Assembly (NCBI RefSeq): GCF_035593305.1
Contig: NZ_CP141615.1
Coordinates: 62,001-126,000 of the forward strand
Source: Limnochorda sp. L945t
Lineage (GTDB): Bacteria > Bacillota > Limnochordia > Limnochordales > Geochordaceae
Length of the DNA stretch: 64,000 bases
Reading direction: 5' to 3'
Positions 26,282 to 34,639 of the stretch are shown piece after piece; position 1 is the first letter of the stretch; each line of letters opens with the position of its first letter. A model generated the notes under the pieces. It was given only the letters and a program-made list of their open reading frames with translations. It had not been told where the DNA came from and made no database searches. Both the position numbers and the translations under genes were made by a program.

Positions 26282-26968
26282 TTACCGCCTCTCGTCCTTC
26301 TCAATGCGGCCGTCGCGCAGCTCGATGAGCCGCCGGGCGTGCTTCATCACGCGGGGGTCATGCGTCGAGAAGACGAAGGTGACGCCCCGGCGGGCGTTGA
26401 GCGTACGCATGAGGGAGAGCACGGCCTCGCCGTTTTCGGAGTCGAGGTTGGCGGTGGGTTCGTCGGCCAGAACGAGCTTGGGCGCCTTGACGAGGGCGCG
26501 GGCGATGGCGACCCGCTGCTGCTGCCCGCCGGAGAGGTCGGCAGGGCGGCGGCGTTCGAGTCCCGCGAGGCCTACCTCGGCGAGCATGGTAAGAACGCGG
26601 CGGCGGATCTCGGCGTCAGAGAGGCCCCCGGCGAGCCGCAGGGGGAGCTCCACGTTTTCGTACGCCGTCAGCACCGGGATGAGGTTGTAGGACTGAAAGA
26701 CAAAGCCGACCTCCCGGCGGCGGATGTAGGCCAACCGGTTGGCGTCGAGCGAGGCGAGCTCGCGCCCGTCGAGGCGAATGCTGCCGGCCGTCGGCGTATC
26801 GAGGCAGCCGATGAGGTTGAGCAACGTCGTCTTGCCCGAGCCCGACGGCCCGGCGATGGCGACAAACTCGCCCGGGTCGATGGCCAGGTCGATGCCCCTC
26901 AGGGCCGCAACCTCGGCGCGGCCGTGCAGGTAGACCTTTGTGACGCCGTGCAGCTCCAGGATGTGCAT
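26282..26968 (-). CDS. LolD/MacB-type ABC ATPase
   Basis: A 228-residue ATPase, the usual LolD length. Walker A GPSGSGKTT is near residues 40-48, the Q-loop in FVFQSYNLIPVLTAYEN, the signature LSGGQQQR near 143, Walker B LVLADEPTANLDSENG near 163, and the switch His in STHDPRVM. The ATG at 26966-26968 has AGGCAGG upstream. It heads the long minus-strand island and is followed 5 nt later by the first of two permeases. A well-formed promoter lies about 70 bp upstream. Confidence 0.95.
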   Translation of the reverse strand: MHILELHGVTKVYLHGRAEVAALRGIDLAIDPGEFVAIAGPSGSGKTTLLNLIGCLDTPTAGSIRLDGRELASLDANRLAYIRRREVGFVFQSYNLIPVLTAYENVELPLRLAGGLSDAEIRRRVLTMLAEVGLAGLERRRPADLSGGQQQRVAIARALVKAPKLVLADEPTANLDSENGEAVLSLMRTLNARRGVTFVFSTHDPRVMKHARRLIELRDGRIEKDERR

Positions 26969-27039
26969 ACCAGCTTGCCTGCCTTTCGACGGGGTGCACC
27001 ACTTGCAGTCGCTGGCCACGCCGGCCGCGCGCGTGTTGC

Positions 27040-27069
27040 ACAGTACTAGTACAGCGTGCAGTTTGTCAA
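27040..27069 (-). promoter_or_regulatory. Sigma-70-type promoter of the envelope island, with a palindrome at the -10 end
   Basis: On the minus strand TTGACA (27064-27069) is followed after 18 bp by TACTGT (27040-27045). GTACTAGTAC, a perfect 10-bp palindrome, lies within the spacer and touches the -10 box, a good place for a repressor. The ATPase start codon is about 70 bp downstream. No matching regulator gene adjoins it, though the GntR-type regulator is encoded in the same island. Confidence 0.6.
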
Positions 27070-27199
27070 TCCTTCGGTACGGGGAAACCAGCTCGCCACA
27101 GGCAGGACGGAGGGAGATCCTTCGCGTGAGTCGCCGAGGCGTTCGGAACCGGTCTCCAGTAACAGGCCTGGCATTCGGTCCATAAGTTTCCGCGGATGG

Positions 27200-27229
27200 T
27201 AAGTAATGGACGTTGCTTACGGTTACAAT
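27200..27229 (+). promoter_or_regulatory. Inverted repeat and -10-like box upstream of the cupredoxin gene
   Basis: TAAGTAA and TTGCTTA at 27200-27219 form 7-bp arms (one mismatch) around a 6-nt centre, followed by TACAAT at 27224-27229, a good -10 box. The -35 region would overlap the left arm and is poor, suggesting an activated or repressed promoter. The gap 26969-27256 serves two divergent promoters and contains no other gene. Confidence 0.45.
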
Positions 27230-27256
27230 GTGATCCGAGAGGGGGGTCCCACAGGC

Positions 27257-27775
27257 ATGACGGAGGTCGAAGTGCCGAGGCCGGGCATCCGGGGGATGGG
27301 CATCGTGGCGGCGGCGGTCACGGTGGTGCTGGGGCTCGCAGCAGGGGCGCTGGCCGCGGAGAGCGGCCACTCAGACGAGCCGTCCGCGGGCGCCGGGGGC
27401 ACGACGTTGGTCCTGGAGATGGGGGATTACCACTTCACGCCGTCCCGCATCACACTGAAACCCGGGCAAACCTACCATCTGGTGGTCCGCAACCGGGGTA
27501 CGACAGAGCACGAGCTGATGATCGGCCGGGGATTGGTCACCTCGGGGGGCACGCATAGCTTTCGCACCAACTTCTTCAGCGGCGTGGAGGTCTTGTTGAA
27601 GGCGGGCGAGGCGGCCGCGGAGGTCGAGGATCTGGGGGAGCTGGAGGTCGAACCCGGCGGGGAGGCCAGCCTCGACTTCACGGTGCCTGCCGACCACCAG
27701 GGCGATTGGGAGATGGCCTGCCTGGTGCCCGGCCACTACGAACTCGGGATGCACGGTACGGTGACCGTTCGCTAG
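27257..27775 (+). CDS. Cupredoxin-domain (blue copper) protein, exported
   Basis: A 172-residue exported protein with one plastocyanin-like domain. A signal or anchor segment (GIVAAAVTVVLGLAAGALAAES) is followed by the fold: MGDYHFTPSRITLKPGQTYHLVVRNRG, the first copper His in TTEHELMIG, and the C-terminal ligand loop CLVPGHYELGMHG (Cys, His, Met). The gap between the first His and the Cys is long because of an insertion of about 45 residues (FRTNFFSGVEVLLKAG onward). The ATG at 27257 has GAGGGGGG upstream. It could carry electrons or hold copper, possibly for the nos system in this window, but nothing links them directly. Confidence 0.88.
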   Translation: MTEVEVPRPGIRGMGIVAAAVTVVLGLAAGALAAESGHSDEPSAGAGGTTLVLEMGDYHFTPSRITLKPGQTYHLVVRNRGTTEHELMIGRGLVTSGGTHSFRTNFFSGVEVLLKAGEAAAEVEDLGELEVEPGGEASLDFTVPADHQGDWEMACLVPGHYELGMHGTVTVR

Positions 27776-27806
27776 ATCCGTGTCGAGCAACTCAGGGCGG
27801 AGTCGG

Positions 27807-27837
27807 GCGGCCCTGCCGATCGAGCGGGGCCGCTTCT
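27807..27837. terminator. Possible hairpin terminator between convergent genes
   Basis: GCGGCCC (27807-27813) pairs with GGGCCGC (27827-27833), followed by TTCT on the plus strand. It sits in the 101-bp gap between the cupredoxin gene and the convergent fusion gene. The stem is only 7 bp and the T-run is poor. Confidence 0.3.
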
Positions 27838-27876
27838 CACCGGAGTGGAGCCGAGCGACGTTTCCACGGCGAACGG

Positions 27877-29415
27877 CTACGGGCGAGCCAGCGGCTTGGC
27901 GGCTAGCAACACGGTCCAAAGCCGGTGCACCACGGGCCCGCCGGCCGCGGCCGGCCGGGGGGATACGATGCGACCGACCACAGCCGCATCGGCCTGTTGG
28001 ATGAGCCGTGCGGCGGCCTTGCCTTCCGGGCTGTCCGGCGAGATGGGGGCGAGCCACTGTTCCCACGGCACGTCGGCCGACACCGTCTCCAGGTGCGTCA
28101 CCTCGAGGCCTGCGCGAGTCACGAGTTCCCGCCATTCACCTGGCGTATAGGCCCTTGCGTGAGATGAGTCGCGTGCGAGTTCGAGCGCGTTCAACAGGGC
28201 GGCCGCGCCCGGATCCTCCGGAGGGCTCATGTCGGCGATGCCGAGCCTTCCACCGGGACGCAGCACCCGGGTCATTTCTGCCAGCGCCCGCCGGATGTCG
28301 GCGAAGTGGTGCGGTGCCCGGCGGGAGACCACCACGTCGAACGCGCCGTCCTCGAAGGGCAGGTGCTCCGCATCCCCGACGTGGAACCGCACGTTGTGGA
28401 GCCCGTGCTCCCGGGCCGTTCGCTCGAAGGGGTCACGCATGGCCTCGGTCAGGTCGAGCCCGATCACCTCGGCAACGTGATTCGCCAGGCGGAAGGCCGT
28501 GTGGCCCCCGCCGGTGGCGACGTCCAAAGCCCGCTCGCCGGGCCGGGGGCGCAGCATCTCGATGAGGCGCTCCAGGTCGGAGCCGTGCCGGTGGCCGGCG
28601 CTCGTGCCGTAATGGGCCGCGTACCGGCCGAAAAAGGACCGCACCCGTTCCTTGGTGCCCGGGAGGCGCTCCAGATTGCGCCGGCTGATGGCGAGGCTCT
28701 CCAGGGGCGGGCGGCGGCAGACGTCTTGCTCGACCACGTACCACTCGACCCCGGCCTCCTGGCATGCGCTCAAGATGGCCGGCCACTCCAGATTGCCTTC
28801 ACCGACCTCGGCCATGGCCTGCACACCGTCGAGGATGGTCATGTCCTTGAGGTGCACGGCCGGCAGCTTGCCCGCCGCCCGCCGGATCCAGGCGGCCGGG
28901 TCAGCGCCGCCGTGCTGCACCCAGTAAGTGTCGAGTTCGAGGGCGTAATGGGTGGCCTGGTCGAGCAGGATCTGCATCCCGCTCCGCGCACCGAACCGCT
29001 CGAACTCGAAGCTGTGGTTGTGATAGGCCAGGCGGACGCCCTCCCGGGCATACTGGGCGGCGAGCTCGTTGAGTTCGGCGGCGAACCGGTGGTAGCCGGC
29101 CTCGTGCCGGTAAGAGGGCGGCATGGAAGCGACCGCCGTGTACGTGGCGCCCCACAGGCGAAGTTCCCGCAAGACGGCCTCGGGCTCGGCACGCAGGCGT
29201 TCCCAGGAATTGTGCGTCGAGCAGACGGCCAGGCCTGCCGCCTGCAGCATGTCCCGCAAGTGTTGGGGGTCCACAGGGCCCAGTCCGGAGAGCTCCACGA
29301 CATCGTACCCCGCCGCTTTGACCTGCCGGAGGATCTGCCCGATCTCCTCCGGCGTCCGGAGCATCTCGCGCAACGTGTAAAGCTGGGCAGCGATGCGCGT
29401 CGACACGGCCCCCAC
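27877..29415 (-). CDS. Fusion of a sugar isomerase/epimerase-like TIM barrel and a SAM methyltransferase
   Basis: A single 512-residue frame with two domains. Residues 1-250 form a xylose-isomerase-like TIM barrel (IolE/hydroxypyruvate isomerase type). Candidate metal ligands are in HNHSFEFERF near 133, ALELDTYW at 158-165 (Glu160), VHLKDMT near 187 (His188) and VVEQD near 228 (Glu229). Residues about 255-512 form a class I SAM-dependent methyltransferase of the UbiE/Methyltransf_11 type, with motif I ALDVATGGGHTA at 296-307, DAEHLPFEDGAFDVVVSRRAPHHF in the middle and LRPGGRLGIADM after it. The joint is continuous, with no stop or frameshift. Start is GTG 29415 or GTG 29406. I know of no characterised protein with this pairing, so the function is open. 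Confidence 0.85.
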   Translation of the reverse strand: MGAVSTRIAAQLYTLREMLRTPEEIGQILRQVKAAGYDVVELSGLGPVDPQHLRDMLQAAGLAVCSTHNSWERLRAEPEAVLRELRLWGATYTAVASMPPSYRHEAGYHRFAAELNELAAQYAREGVRLAYHNHSFEFERFGARSGMQILLDQATHYALELDTYWVQHGGADPAAWIRRAAGKLPAVHLKDMTILDGVQAMAEVGEGNLEWPAILSACQEAGVEWYVVEQDVCRRPPLESLAISRRNLERLPGTKERVRSFFGRYAAHYGTSAGHRHGSDLERLIEMLRPRPGERALDVATGGGHTAFRLANHVAEVIGLDLTEAMRDPFERTAREHGLHNVRFHVGDAEHLPFEDGAFDVVVSRRAPHHFADIRRALAEMTRVLRPGGRLGIADMSPPEDPGAAALLNALELARDSSHARAYTPGEWRELVTRAGLEVTHLETVSADVPWEQWLAPISPDSPEGKAAARLIQQADAAVVGRIVSPRPAAAGGPVVHRLWTVLLAAKPLARP

Positions 29416-29575
29416 CGTCCTTCCGGGTGGCGTCTACTCAGGCGGACAGCGCAAGGATTGGCGCCGGTGCCGGGCTCTCCTGCATTGAGTGCCGCGTGGG
29501 CCCACGGTTTGGTGGGGATCTGACAACCGGGCGCATTGCACGGCTGAGATACAATCACGTTCGTGCATAGACATG

Positions 29576-29605
29576 TTGACTTCGTATCGGTTGCCGTGCT
29601 ACCCT
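29576..29605 (+). promoter_or_regulatory. Promoter of the SIS/PfkB/ABC operon
   Basis: TTGACT (29576-29581) and TACCCT (29600-29605) with an 18-bp spacer lie 23 bp before the ATG of the SIS gene. A 6-bp inverted repeat TGCACG/CGTGCA (29537-29567) is just upstream. The rest of the 212-bp divergent gap holds nothing else I can name. Confidence 0.45.
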
Positions 29606-29627
29606 CCGGCTCGGGGGGGTTGCAGGC

Positions 29628-30533
29628 ATGACCTTCACGGAGGCCGAGATTGCGAGCCAGCCGTCGGCGTGGCGGAAAACGCTGGAGTCGGTCAGCCGTT
29701 GGGAGCCCGTCTTCCGGGAGCTTTTCGGCACAGGGCGGGTTGCTCTGGTGGGAGCCGGCTCGTCCTACTACGTCGCCACCGCGGCAGCGGAGTATGCGCG
29801 AGAGTCCCTTGGCGTGGCAGCCCGGGCGGTGGCCGCTTCCGTGTACCGCCCCAATCCCGGAGAGGCCGTGCTTTTCATCAGCCGCAGCGGTACCACGACC
29901 GAGGTGCTGGAGGCGGCCCAGGCGGCCGATCGGGCGGCGATCCGGCCCCGGGTCTCGGTCACGTGTGACCCCGGCAACCCCCTGGCCACACGCGTGGACC
30001 ATTCCATCCTGCTCGAGTGGGTGCGAGAGCAAAGCGTCGTGCAGACCTCCTCGGCGACGAGCGCTCTGCTGCTCTTGCGGGCAGCCGTGGATCGCCTGGC
30101 CGGTCGGCCGTTGCCGGGAGAGCTGCCGGATCTGCTCGAGCGGGTCATGACGAGCCCCCTTCCGGCTGAAGGCGTGGACCACCTGGTCGTCCTGGGCTCG
30201 GGCTGGCGCTTCGGGGTAGCGTGCGAGGCGGCCCTCAAGGCGCAGGAGATGGCACTGCTGTGGACCGAGCGTTACGTACCGCTGGAGTACCGCCACGGGC
30301 CCATGAGCTGCGCCGGCCCCTCCACGCTCGTCGTGATCCTCGACCCCTCGGACGAACGGATGGCCGCCCTGGCCCGCGACATCGGGGCGCTCGGGGCACG
30401 GGTCGTGCAGGCGGAGCACGACCCCATGGTGGAGCTCGTCCGCTTGCAGCGGCTGGCGTATGCGATCAGCCTGCGCAAGGGGCTCGACCCCGACCACCCG
30501 CGTCACCTGCGGCGCTCGATAGAGCTTGGGTGA
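29628..30533 (+). CDS. SIS-domain sugar isomerase/deglycase (FrlB/AgaS/GlmS-C-like)
   Basis: A 301-residue cytoplasmic protein of two SIS domains, the same make-up as the isomerase half of GlmS without the glutaminase. VALVGAGSSYYVATAA near residue 38 and FISRSGTTTEVLEAAQ near 83 are the first phosphosugar site; VLGSGWRFGVACEAALKAQEM and EYRHGPMS near 190-225 belong to the second. With the kinase and importer downstream, the closest known arrangement is the frl operon, in which FrlB splits fructosamine 6-phosphates into glucose 6-phosphate and an amino acid. Amino-sugar isomerase/deaminase (AgaS) is the alternative. It is 10 nt from the kinase start. Confidence 0.85.
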   Translation: MTFTEAEIASQPSAWRKTLESVSRWEPVFRELFGTGRVALVGAGSSYYVATAAAEYARESLGVAARAVAASVYRPNPGEAVLFISRSGTTTEVLEAAQAADRAAIRPRVSVTCDPGNPLATRVDHSILLEWVREQSVVQTSSATSALLLLRAAVDRLAGRPLPGELPDLLERVMTSPLPAEGVDHLVVLGSGWRFGVACEAALKAQEMALLWTERYVPLEYRHGPMSCAGPSTLVVILDPSDERMAALARDIGALGARVVQAEHDPMVELVRLQRLAYAISLRKGLDPDHPRHLRRSIELG

Positions 30534-30543
30534 GGCCGGGCGC

Positions 30544-31509
30544 ATGAAGCAAGCATCGGACGTTACGGTGCTCGGCGAGCTCAACCCGGACATCGTCCTC
30601 AGCCGGGTGCAGGGCAAGCCGGCTCCCGGGCGGGAGCGGGTGGTGGAGGACGCGATCATCACGATTGGGAGTTCGTCGGCCATCTGCGCTACCATCCTCG
30701 CCCGTCTTGGGATCCGGGTACGGTTCGTGGGGATGGTCGGGGCCGACTGGTTCGGCCGGTTCATGGTGGAGGCGTTGAAAAACGAAGGGATCGCGACCTC
30801 CGTGAAGGTCGACCCGTCAGTGAAGACGGGCGTCACGGTCGCCATCACCGGAACGGACGAACGTATGCTCATCACCTTCCCCGGGGCCATGGCCGCCATG
30901 AAGGGCAGGGATGTCGACCTCGAGGCGGTGTTGGGCTCGCGTCACCTCCATGCCGGCTCTTTCTTTCTCCAGACCGCGTTGCAGCACGACCTGCCCGTCA
31001 TCCTGCGTACGGCGGTGGAAGCGGGGATGACGACTTCCCTCGACCCCGGGCACGATCCGGCAGAGAGATGGGCGGGCCTCGAGAACGTGCTTCCCTGGGT
31101 GACGGTGCTGATGCTCAACGAGGTGGAGCTCCTGGGAATTGCTCGTACGCTCACCGGCGACGTGGGCATCCAAAACCCTCATGACGCGGCGCGGGCAGTC
31201 TGCGAGACGGTACGCGAAATGGTCGTCGTGAAGCGCGGGAAGGATGGGGCCTTTGCCGTGAGCCGTGACGGAAGGCTCGTCGAAAGCCCGCCATTTCGTG
31301 TCGACCCGGTGGATACGACGGGAGCCGGGGACGCTTTCGATGCAGGCTTCATCGTGCAGTGGCTCGCCGGGGCACCGGTGGAGAGCCGCCTGGCCTTTGC
31401 CAACGCGTGCGGGGCGATCGCGACGACCTATCCGGGCGGTACACCTGGCTTCCCGTCGTTGGAACGCGTGATGGAGTTCATGGCGCAGCGTGGACGGGGC
31501 ATACGCTGA
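30544..31509 (+). CDS. PfkB-family carbohydrate kinase
   Basis: A 321-residue ribokinase-family kinase that phosphorylates a sugar or sugar derivative. The N-terminus LGELNPDIVLS, the glycine-rich IGSSSAICATILARLG, FVGMVGADWFG and the C-terminal DTTGAGDAFDAGF (anion hole and catalytic Asp) are visible. I used the ATG at 30544 with GTGAGG upstream; a TTG 18 nt earlier is in frame. Its stop shares a base with the next start (TGATG). Beside an SIS deglycase it resembles FrlD, the fructoselysine 6-kinase, but the substrate is unproven. Confidence 0.9.
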   Translation: MKQASDVTVLGELNPDIVLSRVQGKPAPGRERVVEDAIITIGSSSAICATILARLGIRVRFVGMVGADWFGRFMVEALKNEGIATSVKVDPSVKTGVTVAITGTDERMLITFPGAMAAMKGRDVDLEAVLGSRHLHAGSFFLQTALQHDLPVILRTAVEAGMTTSLDPGHDPAERWAGLENVLPWVTVLMLNEVELLGIARTLTGDVGIQNPHDAARAVCETVREMVVVKRGKDGAFAVSRDGRLVESPPFRVDPVDTTGAGDAFDAGFIVQWLAGAPVESRLAFANACGAIATTYPGGTPGFPSLERVMEFMAQRGRGIR

Positions 31510-32402
31510 TGAAGCGGAGTTGGCTGGATCGCCAGGGCAGCCTCGCCGGGGTACTGGTCTTGCCCGCCGCTCTACTGGTGGCGGCTGTGTTGGCATACCC
31601 CATTGTGAGAGCGGTAGCCATGAGCCTGACTGGGCTAGTGCTTTCCGATCCCTCGAGTGGCACGTGGGTGGGCCTGGCCAATTACCTCCGAGCCTTTCGC
31701 GACCCGGAGTTTCGCATGGCCCTTACCCGGACCCTTTACTTCGCTTTGGCGACGGTACCGGTTGAAACCGTGTTGGGGTTACTCATCGCTCTACTCCTCA
31801 ACCAGCGGTTTCCTCTTCGCAACGTGGTTCGGGGTCTCGTTCTCCTGCCATGGGCCCTGCCGTACGTCGTCAACGGCACCATGTGGAAGTGGATATACGA
31901 TGCGAACTACGGGGTTCTGAATGCTCTGCTCGTTCAAACCGGTCTGGCAAAGGACTATCAGATCTGGTTGGGGCAGCCTACCACTGCCTTCCTGGCAGTG
32001 GTAGCGGCCAACGTATGGAAGGAGACCCCCGTCGCGGTCATCCTTCTCCATGCGGCTCTACAGACCATCCCATCGCAGCTGTACGAAGCGGCGATGGTAG
32101 ACGGAGCGACTGTGTGGAGGCGGTTTACAGCCATCACGTTGCCCATGCTGAGGCCGGTGATTGCCGTCACGCTCGCGATCAAGACCGTCTGGGCCATCAA
32201 GGAGTTCGACCTTGTCTACATCATGACTCGAGGAGGCCCGGCGAACGCGACCAATCTGCTCACTTACTACACCTACCTGACGACTTTCAAGTTCCTTCGG
32301 TTCGGATACGGGTCGGCCCTCGCCATCTTACTCGGGATCGTGGCCTTCGTTGTGGCCGTGATATACGTCCGGACCCTCGGCTCGCAGGAAGTGGAGGCGT
32401 AG
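31509..32402 (+). CDS. Sugar ABC importer permease (MalF/UgpA type)
   Basis: A 297-residue binding-protein-dependent permease with six helices, the first at residues 13-35. The coupling motif EAAMVDGATVWRRFTAITLPMLRP near 193 is clear, and YPIVRAVAMSLTGL and LTYYTYLTTFKFLRFGYG are typical of MalF-type subunits. The ATG at 31509 overlaps the kinase stop (TGATG). It pairs with the next permease. No ATPase gene is in this operon, so an ATPase of the MsmX/MsmK type must be supplied from elsewhere. Confidence 0.93.
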   Translation: MKRSWLDRQGSLAGVLVLPAALLVAAVLAYPIVRAVAMSLTGLVLSDPSSGTWVGLANYLRAFRDPEFRMALTRTLYFALATVPVETVLGLLIALLLNQRFPLRNVVRGLVLLPWALPYVVNGTMWKWIYDANYGVLNALLVQTGLAKDYQIWLGQPTTAFLAVVAANVWKETPVAVILLHAALQTIPSQLYEAAMVDGATVWRRFTAITLPMLRPVIAVTLAIKTVWAIKEFDLVYIMTRGGPANATNLLTYYTYLTTFKFLRFGYGSALAILLGIVAFVVAVIYVRTLGSQEVEA

Positions 32403-32405
32403 GAG

Positions 32406-33293
32406 GTGGCCGAGAGAACTCCGAGGGGGCGTCGCGGCAGGATGCGGCGTCATGTCGCCCAGGCGGGTGTCCTACTGGCCGTCGCGGGGTTGTGCGCGTG
32501 GATTCTTGCTCCGTTCGCGTGGCTGGTCATCAGCAGCGTATCCACTCGCATCGAGCTGACCAGTGTGCCGCTCAGATGGGTGCCGGAGCGACCCCATTTC
32601 GAGAACTACGTGTGGATCCTCACGGGCGGGCCTGGCGCCACGAGCGTACACCGGAGTCTGCAGCGCAGTGCGGTCAACAGCCTGACCGTGGCGGGAGGTG
32701 CCACGATCGTCTCGCTCGTCGCCGGCGCGATGGCGAGTTATGCGTTCGCTCGGCTACGCTTCCGGGGCAGGGACCTCGCCTTGGGCGGGCTGTTGATGAC
32801 CCAGCTACTACCTGCAGTGGTAATCATCGTACCCATGTACGCCGCGGTACGCGCACTTCACTTGCTGGATACCCAACTCGCGCTCGCACTGGCTGATGTG
32901 GCCTTCATCCTTCCGCTGACCACCTGGGTCCTGACAGGGTACTTCGTGAATATTCCGCGGGAGTTGGAGGATGCGGCCAGGGTGGACGGCTGCACCAGAG
33001 CAGGAGCACTGGCCAGGGTGGTCCTACCGCTGGCGACCCCTGGAATCGCTGCCACGGGGATCTTTGCCTTCATCATCGCGTGGAACGAGTTTTTCTCCGC
33101 GTTCATACTGAGCTCGACGCTGAGATCCAAAACGATGAGCGTCGTCATCGCCGAGTTCTCGAGTAAGCTGGGCGTGGACTACGCGGCCATGGCCACGGCG
33201 GGGGTGCTCACGAGCTTGCCTCCGGTCATCCTCGCCATTGCCTTCCAGCGTTACATCGTCCAGGGACTTACCGCGGGAGCCGTCAAAGGCTGA
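32406..33293 (+). CDS. Sugar ABC importer permease (MalG/UgpE type)
   Basis: A 295-residue second permease subunit. The first helix is near residues 16-36, the coupling motif ELEDAARVDGCTRAGALARVVLPLATPG is near 185, and AFQRYIVQGLTAGAVKG is the standard MalG-type C-terminus. The GTG at 32406 lies 3 nt after the previous stop, with GTGGAGG upstream. This and the neighbouring MalF-type subunit should make one channel for the sugar delivered by the binding protein downstream. Confidence 0.93.
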   Translation: MAERTPRGRRGRMRRHVAQAGVLLAVAGLCAWILAPFAWLVISSVSTRIELTSVPLRWVPERPHFENYVWILTGGPGATSVHRSLQRSAVNSLTVAGGATIVSLVAGAMASYAFARLRFRGRDLALGGLLMTQLLPAVVIIVPMYAAVRALHLLDTQLALALADVAFILPLTTWVLTGYFVNIPRELEDAARVDGCTRAGALARVVLPLATPGIAATGIFAFIIAWNEFFSAFILSSTLRSKTMSVVIAEFSSKLGVDYAAMATAGVLTSLPPVILAIAFQRYIVQGLTAGAVKG

Positions 33294-33310
33294 GTAATAA
33301 GGAGGGGGTA

Positions 33311-34615
33311 GTGAAAGTGGCCCGGAACGGATGCTTTCGATGCAGCCTCATGGTAGGCACCTTGGTTGCAGTACTGTCGGCCGGTGCGCTGAGCGGTAGC
33401 GTCCTGGCCGCGGATCGGATTACCGTGATCATGCCTCGCCATGAGATGGACCTGGTGGGCATTTGGGAGAAGCAGACACGGGAATTCGAGCAAGCCACCG
33501 GTATCCAGGTAGAGTTCATCCAGATGTCGTGGGACGAGGTGGCCGACAAGGTACTCACGGACATGGCCACCGGCGGCGGAACGTACGACGTCATCGAGTT
33601 CGACAACGGATGGGTCGCGAAGTTTGCCGAGGCAGGCTGGGTCGAGCCTCTGGAACGGTATGCGAGCAAAGCATATCTGGACGAATTGGTGCCCGGGTTG
33701 CTGAAGACCTTCACGCAGGGAGAGCACGTCCTCGGCATTCCGTGGAACAACGACACCCGGTTCTTCTTCTACAACAAGGCCATGCTGGACAAGGCTGGGC
33801 TCGCGGCGCCCCCGCGCACGTGGGACGAGGTAGTCGCGCAGGGCAGGAAGCTGCAGCAGGCCAAAGTGGCGGAGTACGCGTCAGCCGAATACTGGAACCA
33901 GGAATGGGCGTTGGGCAACTCTGTGGCCTTTTATCTGTATAGCTTCGGCGCCAACTACTTCGACCGGCAGCAGGGAACGGTGACGATCAACCGTCGGCCG
34001 GCGTTGGACGCACTGGAGTTCATGACCAAGATGCTCCGGGATTACAGGATCGTGCACCCCTCAAGCGTGACGCTGTCACAAGAGGCGGCGGCTGACCTCT
34101 TCTACCGCGGGTCCACAGCGTTCTTCTTCCAGGGACCTCCGGTGACGTACAGCTATGCCAACGACCCGTCGCGCTCGCGCGTAGTCGGACAGGTCGAAGT
34201 GGCCCGGTACTTGCCTGCCAAGGAAGCTTCTCAACAGGCCACGCTGACGCTGCCCGAGGCGTTTGCTATTCCCAAGACGAGCCGCCACAAGGATGCGGCT
34301 TGGCGCTACATTCAGTTCATGATCTCGAAAGAGCGGGATCGCGAGCGAGCTATGACTATTGGGAGCCTACCGCTGTTCAAGGAACTCTACAACGACCCTG
34401 TGCTCCTCAAGAAGTATCCGTATTGGAGCCAATTCGGGGCACAGTCTGCGGTGGCGCGAGCGCTGCCCCAGGTGACCTGGTATGACGAATTGGTGCAAAC
34501 GACCATCGTGGCCGTCCAGAAGGCGCTGCTGGGACAAGTCTCTCCGAAGGCAGCAGCTGACGAAATTGCTGCCTTCATGAAAGGAAAGCCGGTCAACGGT
34601 AAGCTGCTCCGGTAG
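33311..34615 (+). CDS. Extracellular sugar-binding protein
   Basis: A 434-residue family 1-like solute-binding protein. The GTG at 33311 has a strong AGGAGGGGG ribosome site and opens a signal peptide (LMVGTLVAVLSAGALSGSVLA, with cleavage near LAA). ITVIMPRHEMDLVGIWEKQT, YDVIEFDNGWVAKFAEAG and GIPWNNDTRFFFYNKAMLDKAG show the usual fold. It ends the SIS/kinase/permease operon and probably sets its specificity. A strong hairpin follows 25 nt after the stop. In the frl model it would correspond to FrlO. Confidence 0.92.
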   Translation: MKVARNGCFRCSLMVGTLVAVLSAGALSGSVLAADRITVIMPRHEMDLVGIWEKQTREFEQATGIQVEFIQMSWDEVADKVLTDMATGGGTYDVIEFDNGWVAKFAEAGWVEPLERYASKAYLDELVPGLLKTFTQGEHVLGIPWNNDTRFFFYNKAMLDKAGLAAPPRTWDEVVAQGRKLQQAKVAEYASAEYWNQEWALGNSVAFYLYSFGANYFDRQQGTVTINRRPALDALEFMTKMLRDYRIVHPSSVTLSQEAAADLFYRGSTAFFFQGPPVTYSYANDPSRSRVVGQVEVARYLPAKEASQQATLTLPEAFAIPKTSRHKDAAWRYIQFMISKERDRERAMTIGSLPLFKELYNDPVLLKKYPYWSQFGAQSAVARALPQVTWYDELVQTTIVAVQKALLGQVSPKAAADEIAAFMKGKPVNGKLLR

Positions 34616-34639
34616 GCACCGGCTGGGAGCGCGATCCCA

